This document shows positions 23,095 to 35,000 of a stretch of 64,000 bases of DNA, in pieces. The notes beneath the pieces were generated by a model. That model saw nothing but the letters and a program-made list of their open reading frames with translations. It did not search any database and had not been told where the DNA came from. The position numbers were made by a program, and so were the translations under genes. Source of the stretch: Tretioscincus oriximinensis. Taxonomy: Eukaryota > Chordata > Lepidosauria > Squamata > Gymnophthalmidae. Every line of letters starts with the position of its first letter. Positions within the stretch are counted from its first letter, which is position 1. The stretch covers positions 1,907,384 through 1,971,383 of the forward strand of contig JAJVDF010000124.1 in NCBI GenBank assembly GCA_022410635.1, in the 5' to 3' direction.

Positions 23095-26000
23095 GTACCT
23101 ATCTAGGCAACTGGACCAGCAGTGCTCACCTTTGACCTCTCAGACGTTCTTGAACTGCAGTTCCCAGCATTCATTGCCAGCCCTAGTAGTTCAGGAACAT
23201 CTGGAGGCCTACAGGTTAGGGTTAGGGGTTTGGGTTAGGAATTAGAGGTTAGGATTATGGGTTAGGGGTTAGAGATTAGTAAATTTTGTCNTTTTTTTGT
23301 TGCCACCTNGAGACCTTTGCGTATAGGGCGGGGTATAAATAAATAAATAAAAACACCCATTAGATTGGGACTGTGCTTTCAGGAAACAGGTAGCAGAGCA
23401 TCCAAATTAAAAAGTGCAGTAAACTCCAGCCCAGATTGCTTTTGGAGAACAAATAAATACTTTTGTGTTTACCTTAGTGCAAAGGTAAGGACGAGGGGCA
23501 GAAGGAAATGGGTCTTTGGATCCTCTGTCTTTCTTGGGGATCAGTGGCCTTGTGAATATGGCAGGGAAGTTGGTCAGGCTGCACAACCCTGTGGTCCAGT
23601 GCTGCAACAAGGGGCAGAGAGCAACCCTGAGTTCATTATGGGGGCAGCTGCCATTTGGATGTTGCTTCTCCTCACTTAAAATTGCCCCCCTGCACAACAA
23701 ATGATCTTCCCAGACAGAGTGTTGCCTTTTCCATCCTGATTGAAGTGATCAAATGTAAAACGTATTTTTTGTGCTCGTAATTTGCCTGGGCAAATTACTG
23801 TGTTCCCTGGATCTAAGAGGTAAGTCATGCCCTTACAGTGGGTAATTTCTGATTGGCTGCAGCAACAGAAGCCCCGCCCCTAAATACTTTTATAAGCCCC
23901 TAGAGGCGGTCATTCCCCAGTCCTTCTGTTGCTGTTCAGCCAGAAGTCTTGTGTATACTTCCCCAGTCTACACTAGGCCTTTATAGGATCTTCGGACGAA
24001 GAGGTTGATTTCTTTATTACAAGAGGATCTCTCAGAACTCCACCAGAGCTCCAGAGATTTTTTTCTCAGTTCTCCTACCGAGGCACAGCGCACGCAATTT
24101 CTGCAACTAACGGAGTCTTTCATGAACCGGCTCAGTAACGCCTCCCTCTCTACCAGCCGGCCACAGTCCCCTTTGGGACTTAATTCGGGCTCTACAGCCA
24201 ATATTGCACAGCGTTCTTGGGCTCAAGATGCTGAATTACAGACTGTATTGGACGCTACTGCTCTGCTGGAGCAAGCATGTGCTCCTTCTGACATCCCCGT
24301 CACGCCGCCCGCTGGGGCTGAGCTCATTCGGGTGTTAAACAACAGTACTTTTGTGCCTCAAGACATGGCAGAGCAGTCGGAAGTGGGAGCTACTATGGAA
24401 TTGGGAGGAGACCCCTCTTTATTGGCAGCCGGGCTGGATTTTTCTGTGCAAATCAGACAGGCTGTGGAGGAATACTTTGACCAGAGGCAACAGCCTAATA
24501 ACGCCACTCTTCCCTTGCTTACCGGACAGCCTCCATGAGCCACGGGAGCCAGCTATGTACCTTCTCGGCCATGGGAACCTCCCATTTCTACCTCTATTAT
24601 TTCCGAGGAGGAAACTTTGGCGCCAAAACCTGCAAAAAAGACTAAAATGGCACGAAAGGGTCTGCCAGGGACAAACGCTCCTCCCACAAGTCCCACTCGT
24701 CCAATAAGGACAAAGGGCAGAAATACAAAGATGCCGCTCAAAAAGTGTCTCCTGCGACTGCGCAGAGCTCCAAAAAGCATAAGGCGGCATCTGGCACAGA
24801 TCAAAGTGCAGCCGAGGCTCCCCATTGTAGCCAGAAAAAAAAGACTCTGAAACAGCTAAGGAGATGCCTGAAAAAGTGCCTAAACGATCTAAAGGAAATA
24901 AAAAGACTCAGCCTGACTCAGTAAAACCTCTCCTTCACCAAACCTGCCCCCCAGGCAAAGCCCTGTGCAAAACAAAGCATTTAATCCTTCTTCGGTGGAT
25001 GACTCCTCTCCAGGAATGCCTCCTATTCTTTCAATACATTCTTTGGCTGAAGACGACATTGAGGAACCTAGGGACCTTTTAAGGGATCGGTTCTCTGATT
25101 CCAGGGAGCAGCTAGCAGATTCTTTAAGGTAGATTTCTACCCTAAATTGCTGGACAAGTTAATGGCAACACTGGAATTGGAACAAGCTAACCCAATTTCT
25201 GAGAAGTTAGCTAAGGAAAAAGCCAATTTAATGCTTCCACAAGATTCTAATGCTGCAGGGCCCTCTTTGCCTGTCTCCTTCAAAGAAATGTTTATGAAAG
25301 AGTTGCAGTTTCCAACCAAAGCCTTTAGACCTCCTTTCCTGTTGAATAAGTGTTGCGGGAAATTTTTAGAGAACAAACAGACTAAGGTCACCAAAGCTGA
25401 GATAACAAGAAGAGTTTATTTTTTTGCATGCAAAAATAAGCAGAAGAGGGATCACTCCCTAAAAAGTTGTGCTCCCGAACAAAGACTATTCCAGCATTTT
25501 ATAACAAAGATACAAAGTACATAGCAGTTGTTTTACTGCGCATGAGCAAAAACTTAAAAGATATGCCTCTTTCATATGTGGGCATCTTTCTAAGAAAACT
25601 TACATTTCTTATCTTTCGGGCTTTCTACATAGACACTCCTGGCCTCTCTCTTATCTATATTTCTCACTTCAAGACTCCAGAGCGTTTTTCATAGAAGACC
25701 TTGATTGTTCCTTATCTGAACACGCCCCATTCCAGGCCTCATTTCCCCCAGAATATGTTTAGCACTTTTCTACAGGAATTTCTTTGGGAGAAGAAGAGGG
25801 GGGCGGGGGGGGAGTTCAGTTGCGGCTTGACTTTTAAAATGTTTTCCTGTTCATCTTTTGTTTTGAGAGAATGGGGGGGGACAAGGCAAAATGCACAGCC
25901 TCATGAGTTTTTTATGTTACATATATTTCTTTATACATAGAAATTTCCCATATCATAAGTTTTTTTGGTCTGACATGGGGGAAAGCAAGCTATGGCAGCC

Positions 26001-29000
26001 CCCTTTAACGGACGCAGATGTTGCCGCTTTAGTTTCTCATTCGGCTGCACCTAGAGATGGGGATACCCCTCTCAGAGACCAGGACCGAAAAATGGAAGGT
26101 TATTTAAAAAAGCTTTTTGAACTTACTTCTCTTTCAGCACGAACNGATGCCAATATGGCCCTATGCTATAGGGCAGCTTTCAAATGGGTCGATGCCTTAA
26201 TTCAGGACCCTATTCTGCCACCAGCTGTGCTTCGGCCCTTGAAGTTTATTCACCAGTCCTGGCCCTATCAGGGGATGTTGCCATGGTCCTTATGATCACA
26301 GATGCCAGAACAATGGCATTAAGTGTGGCAGCTCACAGGCCTATCTGGTTACGCTTCTGAAATGCAGATTCACAAGCCAAGTCCAATCTAACTGCAGCTC
26401 CCTTTTCCGGGGGGATTCTGTTTGGAGTGCCTAAACTCAAGGAAACCTTGGCAGATAATAAGGCAAAGAAGAAGTCTTCCTTCCTGTCCAGATCAGGAGG
26501 TAAAGACAGCCGTTTTTCTCCTTACAGAAGGAATTACAGAAATTTTTGTCTTTTCGCCTNCACCTACAGACAACCTTTTCATGCACAACCAGAATTTCCT
26601 TCCAACTACAGGCCTCAATCCTTTCGAGGCAGAGGCCAAAACAAAGCTTACCCCCCAAGGGGCAANACCAACGCCAGAGGGTTCCAGCGTTATTAACGCA
26701 NATTCTCTTCCAGTAGGAGGCAGGCTTCAGCATTTTGTACATCAATGGAGACTTTCAGGAGCCTCACCTTGGTTGCTTAGCATTGTTTCAAAAGGTTATG
26801 TTTTAGAGTTCGGTTCAATTCCCCCAGATTTATTTATTCAGTCGCTACCTCCCTCCGCCTCTGAATACAAGACTGTTGCCATCAACAAAGTAGTTAAGGA
26901 CCTTCTCTCCCTCAACGCCATTGAACCTGTACCTTTGGGCCAGGGTTTGGGGGTATATTCTCACTTGTTTGTTGTAATTAAGAAATCTGGGGTTAAAGCC
27001 AATTTTTAATTTGAAGTATGTTAATTCTTTCATTAAGTATCATTGCTTTAAGATGGNGACCCTCAATTTTATTCGTTCAGCCATTCCACCCAATGCTTTT
27101 CTGTCCTCCCTGCACCTTCAAGATGCTTACCTGCACGTTCCAATATTTCCAGGGTCCAGACGCTTCCTACGGTTTGAAGTAGGCAGTCATGGATTCCAAT
27201 TTTCAGTTTTGCCCTTTGGCATGGAAGCTCTCCTAGACTTTTCAGTAAACTCGTAAACCACGTTATTGGGGTTCTTAGAGCATAGGGTATTATGCTATTT
27301 GCATACCTCGATGATAATCTGATTGTTTCTACTTCCTTTTCCATGGCTCGTAAAGATACAGCTATGTCGGTGCTAGTTGCACATGGTTTCATCATAAATA
27401 AAGAGAAAAGTTTCTTGTTTCCAGCTCAGGTTCTCCTTCATCTGGGGGCCAAATTTGATACTAAAAAGGAGTCCTAGCTCCGGACCCGACAAGGGTCCTT
27501 GAAATGGTTGCTCTAACCTGTAACGTACAAAGAACTTCCCATTTTCCATTACTGGCTTTAGCTTCGCTGTTGGGTAAAATAATTTCATTTTTGATATTGT
27601 TTTTTAGGGCAGGTTTCACTCCAGGGAACTGCAATGGATCCTATTGCCTTTTACAGCTCAGATTGCTAGAAAGCAGAATTTTCATATTCCCCTATCCTCT
27701 CATTTCAGACAATCTCTATCCTGGTGGCAAAATGTAGCTCATTTAAGCCAAGGTACTCCACTTGCTCCACCTCACAGATTGTCACCATGGATGCCAGCCT
27801 CACAGGTTGGGGGCCCCACTNCCATGGAAGAATGGAATAGGGGATTTGGTCTCCACAAGATCTTTGTCATTCCATCAACTGGTTGGAACTTAAAACTATT
27901 TTGCTAGCCCTTAGGTCTTTTGCCAGTTTTGTCAAGGATCAACATGTGCTAATATTCACAGATAATACAACAGCCAAAGCACATGTTAATAAACAAGGTG
28001 GTACTAGATCTAGAAATTTAATGACCTTCCCTTGGTAGCCATTGTTTCAGCAAGGAGAGTTTCAGAAGTCGCTGCTTTGTCTACTCTCCCTCAATGTTTT
28101 AAGAAAACGTCTGGAGCGTTAGTTTTAAAACCAGATCCTTAGTTCGAACCTAAAGTTGCATCCAAGTTTCATTTAGAACAAGATATAATTTTGTCTTCGT
28201 TCTGTCCTCATCCTTCCAATGCCAAAGAACAATACTGGCATTCTTTAGATGTTAAGTGGGCTGTTTTGATTTATCTAACAAGGACCAAATCCTTTCATAA
28301 ATCCAAACTCTTTTCATACTTTTTCATAAGTGTAAGCANGGAGCCCAGGACAAATCCCGAACGCTGGCGTCATGGCTGAAGGAAGTCATTTCTTTAACTT
28401 ACAGTTTACAAGGTAAACCACCTCCTCTGAGAGTGATGGCACTTTCCACCCGTTCTGCTTCGGTGTCAGCTGCGTTCTATAACAGAGCATCTTTCAAGGA
28501 TATCTGTGGCCTGGAGTTCTCAGAATATTTTTACACGCCACTACAAGTTAGAGATCTCTTTCTCTGACAGAGCGTGCTATGGTAGATGCATCCTTCAATA
28601 TATTTTGGACGAGGAAGATACAGAGCCATAGCCCCTCCCTTTATGGGAAATTTGGTATTCTTGGGTACGTCCCACTGTAATAGGGTTGCCATACGTCCCG
28701 GTAAACCGGGACAATCCCGGTTTGGGGGACTAAAATATAGTCCACTCCGGGTTTTAAGGCAAAATCCCGGCTTTTTACATTCCACGATGCTGCGTCAGGG
28801 AATGTAAAAAGGCGGGATTTTAAAGGAAAAGCAGCCGTCAGAGCTGACGGCTGCAGCCCGGGCAACACTTTCCAGGGTCCTGGGAGGACCCTCGGAGCGC
28901 GCTGTAGCTGCTCCTTGGCTGGAGGCGGGGTTTCACTCTACTCTCACCGCCAACTCGCCTCTAGCAGAGGAGAAACGCCTGGGTTTGTGACAGGAGGGCA

Positions 29001-32000
29001 GCTCTGCTCTCCTCTCACAAACCCAAGCGTTTTTGCTCCGCTGCTGCAGGCGAGTTGGCGGCGCGCTTGCCAGAGCAGGGGGAAACCCCGCCTCCANCAA
29101 AGGAGCAGGTATGCGGGCGCGCGGGCGCACACACGGACGCTTGCGGTGAGACGGAAGAGGTTTTGCCTGTCTCGCTACAAGCGTCTGTATGTGCGCGTGC
29201 GCACCCCACCCCCGTCCCGGTTTTGGGTTGCCAGAATATGGCAACCCTACACTGTAAGGGCATGACTTAACTCCTAGATCCAGGGAAAGGAACACCCTAT
29301 TATCATACTTACCTGTGGGGTGGTGTTCCTGGATCTAGAAGGTAAGTCATGCCACCCACCTCTAAAGCTATGGCTCGTACTCGTCCTTTCAGAATATTGG
29401 GTTTTATGAAACATCATTTGGTTCTATGTTTTGAGACCTGCAAAGTTGGATGGTTGGTCTTCTATATGAAGTATTTAATAATTGGTCATTAATGTTGTAA
29501 AGAGTATTGAGTTCATGTGATTTGACATTCTGTTATTTACAATAAACACGCAGTTCACTATTATCGTATACTCTTTATTATTTCACATCACAGAAGGACT
29601 GGGGAATGACCGCCTCTAGGGGCTTATAAAAGTCTTTAGGGGTGGGGCTTCTGTTGCTGCAGCCAATCAGGAATTACCCACTTTAAGGGTATGACTTACC
29701 TCCTAGATCCAGGAACACCACCCCACAGCTAAGTATGACAATGGGGTGTTCCTTTCTTTCCTTCTTCTCTCTCTCTTCTTCCTTCTTCCTTCTCATCTTT
29801 CTTCATTCTCCTTTTTTCCTTCACTGACTTTTTTCTTTCTCTTCCTCCTTTCTTTCTCTTTTTTGCCTCTCTTCCTCTATTCCTCCCTCCCTCTTTCCTT
29901 GCTTTTTTCTTTTTTCTTCTTTCCCTCCCTCTTTCTTGTTTTCTTCCCTCTAATTCTTTCTTTCTCATTCTCCTTTTCCCTTCCTTTCCCTTCTTTCCTA
30001 TCTTTCTATCTATCTTCTCTCCCTTTTCCTTCTTTCCTCCATCTTTCCTTCTTCTCTTTCTTTCTCCTTTTCTTCCTGTCTTCCTTCCTTCTGTCTTTCC
30101 TGTCTGACTACAGCTGCCACAATCCATTTCCAGGGACGTTTGTGCTACACAGGAGCCCCCCGTATTCATCTTTGCTCCAACATCTTTCCTCAGGCTTGGG
30201 CAATCTACAAAGGTAAATACAAGCCTGGGGACCGCATTGACCCTGCCACCTGGAAGACCCGCGTCCGTTGTGCTTTAGCCAAGAGCGCCGAATTCAAGGA
30301 GGTCCCGGAGCTCTCCAAACTGGGCATCCCTGAGCCCTACAAGGTCTACCGCCTGGTTCCAGTGCCTGAACAATCCCTTGGTGAGAAACCAACTTCATTG
30401 TGGACAGTTGTAGCCATTTGGCATCATGAACTTAAGCGAGCAGGGAAGGGTTGAGATCCCTTTTCCAGGGCCTTCGTCAAGTATTGTACTTGGATCACCA
30501 TATTTAATAATTTTGATAAATATAAAATGCCTATTATAATTGTATCCTAAGAGTTTGGGGATCTGGGAGTTCCTGTCACAAGTGGTCACAGATGTTTTAA
30601 TGTCACCTGCATCCTAGTACAGAGAATGGCCCCATTCAAGGCCAGCCATAGGCGGCACTGACACACAGATGACAGGCNCCCATTCCCTGTTTCTGGACAG
30701 GAATAACCTGGCCACAGTACTCCACACTCTGGTAATGTCCAGACTAGGCTATTGTAAGGCGCTCTATGAAGAGATATCTTTAAAGGCCATTCAGAAGCTG
30801 CAGCTTTTCAGCAGCAAGACAGCTTTCTGGTACAGCAGGCTGGTTGCCCATTACACACTTCTTGAAAGAATTGCACTTCTTTCAAGTGCAGTTAGCACCA
30901 ATTCACGGTACTAACATTGACTTACAAGGCCCTAAATGCCTTGGGCCCCAAATATTTGAAGAATCACCCTAGGATCTTCTCACCCTAGGGCCTCCTGATG
31001 AGGCTGTCCTGACAGTCCCACCTCCTTCACTCATCCAGGGGTGTAGAAATATGGGAGGACCTTCTCTGTGGTGGGCCTCAGGTTGTAGATTTTGCTCCCC
31101 TCAGAAGTTCATTAGGCATCTAAGCTGTACAAATTCAGACACCTGGTGAAGACAGACCTATTCCCCTTGTCCAAAATTATTATCCCTTCAAAGACACTGC
31201 TCTATTTTTAATTGTTCTATTTTAATCTGATTTGTGGCTTTATATTGCTATTTACCCCGAGATCATTAAGTACAGGGATGAATATAAATGTAATTAAGTA
31301 AATAAATAAATTCAGAGAGACACTGTGGACAGGTCTTTGGCAGGGGGGATGTAGGAAGAAGCCGCAAGCCAGACCTTGCAATAAGGCTTCTGATTTGAAG
31401 GGAGATTTGAACAGAGTCTTTCCCAGCCAATGGTGGCCAGGGCAGGTAAAAACAGTCAGAAGTCTCTCTTCCTTTCTGAATGTTGATAGTTGGGCTTCCT
31501 TAAAGATGTTTGTAGCAATTCACTAGATGACATCAAAGAAAATTGACTTAAAGCTGGGGGCTTGTGCCAGACTGACAACAATTTCAAAGAAGTAGCTGTC
31601 TTAGGTTCTGTCCCCTCGGGCTGGGCTATATCTCAGAATAGAATCATAGAGTTGGAAGAGACCTCCAGGGTCATCAGGTCCAACCCCCTGCTCAATGCAG
31701 GAATCTGCCATCCACATGCTAGTGGATGGCCAAACTCTGTCCCAAGATGTTACCCAGAATAAGGCTTTGTGTGGACAGGGCCTTAGACTGGCTTTCTTTC
31801 TTTCCTTTTGTTTATTTATTTATATCCCGAGGGTCTCGGGATGGCCAACCATAAAAGCAAAAATACAAAATTTGCATTCAACAGAGGCACAAACTTGTGA
31901 TGGAGATTATGTTGAGTTCTATACCATCGTATGGAGTAAGAGCTTCTCTAACATGTGTTAAAAGGGGGTCTTNATAGCACTCCAGAGACCCACAGGGTAA

Positions 32001-35000
32001 AACTAGGCAGTGTGAGCCCTCATAGACAGCTCTGCCAGAGAATAAATCCTCCTTCTCCTCCTATTTTCCTTTCCTTTTCTTCTTCCTCTCCCCCTCCCTC
32101 CTTCCTCCTCTTCTCTCCATCCAAGGAAAACAATCAAAAGCCCAGAAGTTGAAACATCTAAAGGTGAAGTCAACCAGAGAGTCCTCCAACAACGAGGACA
32201 GTGTCCCATGTAGGAACCTCTCTCAGCCGATGGATTCCATGGACAGCCTGAAGCAGGTGAGAACTCCTAATGTGCAGCAGTGACTCCATTGTGGAACTCA
32301 TTCCAGGGCAGGGACATGACAGGTGCCATTTTCTCTCTGTGTTCTCCCTTGCAACATTTTAATTCATGTTCCTAGATTTGCACCAGGAAGGCTGTCCTTT
32401 ATAAAAATAATAATGATGTTGTACTAGACCATAAGCATGTGTGTATTTTGTGTGTGTAAAAGGCTGGTGTATGTGTGTCCAAATATATAAATATATATCC
32501 TGATCTGGCATTGTATGTCCTTCCCCCCCCTCTTTCATCATTTTTGATGATCAAAATTTCTCAGTTTCCTCCACACACCTCCCTGGTAGTCTTACCCTTG
32601 TTGCCATGCTAAAAAAGGGGGGCCATAATATAGACGAGTCCCCCAGCCAACTTCCTGTTAGCAGAAAAGTTATTTCCGTGGGCAGGACTCAGTGCAGATT
32701 GGCTAAGAAAGCATCCTCCTGCCCAGGGTTAGCTGTGAGAGCTGTAGCCTGCAGTGCAAGGCCCCACGCAGGCTGGGCAATCTGCCTGTTGCTCAGACTA
32801 CACTTCCCAGCAGCCCCGCCACCGGCATACAGTCGCAGTTCCAGTTTCACGTTCTTCACTTTTGAACTGCTACTTCGTGAAGCTGCTAGGCGCCCAGGGT
32901 TCTATAATAAGCACTTGTCATTGTGAAAAACGCCAAGCAGAAACTCTGTATAGAATGATCAGTAACTATGAGACAGGAAACGGGAATTGTGCCCCAAGTA
33001 GAGAAACAGGAAGCTGACGGTTGTTGTTTACACCTGGCACCCAATCTATATTGGAGCAAGGAAAGGGGCCATCTGTATGCTTCTGTGGTTCAGCATCTCA
33101 TCTCTTAACATGGTGGTAGACCTCAAAAACTAGGTCTAGAGTGGGCTCCACGTGGGGCTTTCTGGGCTGGCCTACAGAGTGTCTTCTGCAGATGGAGACT
33201 ACTAGTGGTGGGCAGGGCTTCTCTCTGTAATGTATCATGATATGGAGCATTTCTAAGTTGGTAGTCAATTATATCAGCCACTGTAAATTTAAGCTGCCAT
33301 TTTCCATTTCATTCCATTATCATCCTATCATTTCTACTAATATTTCTTTCTTTTCCTTCCAGGAATTGAATTCTTCCCAAGAAACCGTAATTGTCTTTAC
33401 TCCGAGCACATTCTCCGCATCTGCCTACCAGAATGGAGACCCTAGCCCTCTGCTAGACATGCTAGGTGCGCCCTGTTGTAGTCATATTGGACAGAAAAGG
33501 GTCTGGTTTTGATATAAAGTAATTAATATTAATATAGGCTGGCCAGATGACCCCTTTTGGGGCTTGATAACCCGTTTTTGCGGTGCCTCCCGGTTTCTCC
33601 TCAGGAAAGAAAAGTCTTTTTTTGAAAAACATTTTCCTCAGCAAAAACCATGAGGCACTCCAAAACCAGGTTTCTAAACCCGACCCCCCGAAAGGGGTCA
33701 TCTGATCAGCCTAGACTAATACACCCCCCTCCCTCCCTCTCCTCCTCCTCCTCCTTATCCTTCTCCTCCTCCTTGTTTTTGCTGGTATGATCCACTTCAT
33801 GTACCAGTAAACCTTTAGAACTTTAATAACTGATTATATAAAATATTTTATTTTAATTTAATTAGTATAATTAAAATTAGAGGATCCATTTGTAGTAATA
33901 GAGTTTTAGTATATATTCTTCTAGAAATAAATCCCAATTTCTTTAGATGGTAGAAGGATGGATAGATAGATGGAGAGAGAGAGAGATGGTTAGATGGATA
34001 GAAAGAGAAAGATGGCAAGATGGAGAAAGAGAGATGGACAGATCGATATATAGAGGGAGATTGTATCAAAGGAGTGTTGTAGCTCCTTAGAGACCAAGAA
34101 GAAAGAGATAGGCAGCGTAAGCTTTTGTAGTCAGATGGATGATGGATGGATATTTTAATAAGGGATTCTTGTAGTACCTTTGAGACTAACAAGAAAAAGG
34201 TAGAAATGTAACTTTCCGTAGACAAGTCTGCTTCTGTAGANTTATTCATATTCTCTTAAAAAGCATTGTCTACCCCTTCCAGAACAGGCCAATTGAGCAG
34301 TGCTGGCCCACAATGGCATGTGTACAACAGGCCCCTTAGATCATTTTCTGGAACGGATTAAGGCCAAGTGTGAATCAGGCCACAGTTTCCTCCTGTCTTA
34401 GTACACTGTGACATAATCTGGGCAACATCATGAAGCATAGTTTGTAGAATGGATTAAGGTCCTATGAGGCCCTTTACTAGATTTTCTATCCAAGAATGCT
34501 GGGAGTTCCTGGATCTGAATTGTTCCCTGGGAGGTTAAAGCTCATTGGGTGACTTCCAACTAATCATTGCCTGTTAGTTTAGCCTACCTTATTAGGCTGT
34601 TGTGAGAATAAAATGGAGGACGGGGTATTTACCAGGGACTTCACCTTGGAAGAAAAGTGGCATTGAAATGGCACAAATAAGCCAGTTTGGCAGTGCAGAA
34701 AGGGTCTTTCTCATGCCCGTCCTTCCGTTTTTAGCCACAGCTGCCCCAGATATGAATGGGATCACCGTTCAGATGATTCCTGTTTCTGTATCTGCCACAC
34801 CTGTTGCAGACTTGGGGACAAGTGAGCAAGGTAAGTGTCCTGGCAGATGTGCCTTATTGGCATTGTTGTGAACACTGGCAATGTTTGTGGGTTTTCTTTT
34901 AATTTGGGAGTCCATTGTTCCATCCACTCGGAGGCGGAGCTTTGTGGTGGCCAGAGAGGTACCATCTTAAACGCCAGTGGACAGTTTAAGTGGGGCAACA

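Larger units (their letters stand above)
23800..29752 (+). mobile_element. DIRS-type tyrosine-recombinase retrotransposon, decayed
   Basis: The ends are inverted repeats: 23813-23937 pairs with 29588-29740 (shared CTGATTGGCTGCAGCAACAG and complement). An internal complementary region at 29250-29365 repeats the outer ends in both orientations, which is the hallmark of DIRS elements. Inside, in order, are a gag-like frame (24005-24538), RT with YLDD, RNase H and a tyrosine recombinase, all interrupted by stops and frameshifts. A solo LTR and a hAT-type MITE are nested in it. Its insertion gives IRF9 a 7-kb second intron. Confidence 0.9.

Noticed and set aside
29729..30216. Long open frames on both strands (Ser/Phe-rich and Lys/Arg/Glu-rich)
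   Set aside because: They come from the polypyrimidine tract, which has few stops by composition. Only the IRF9 exon at 30194 is real.
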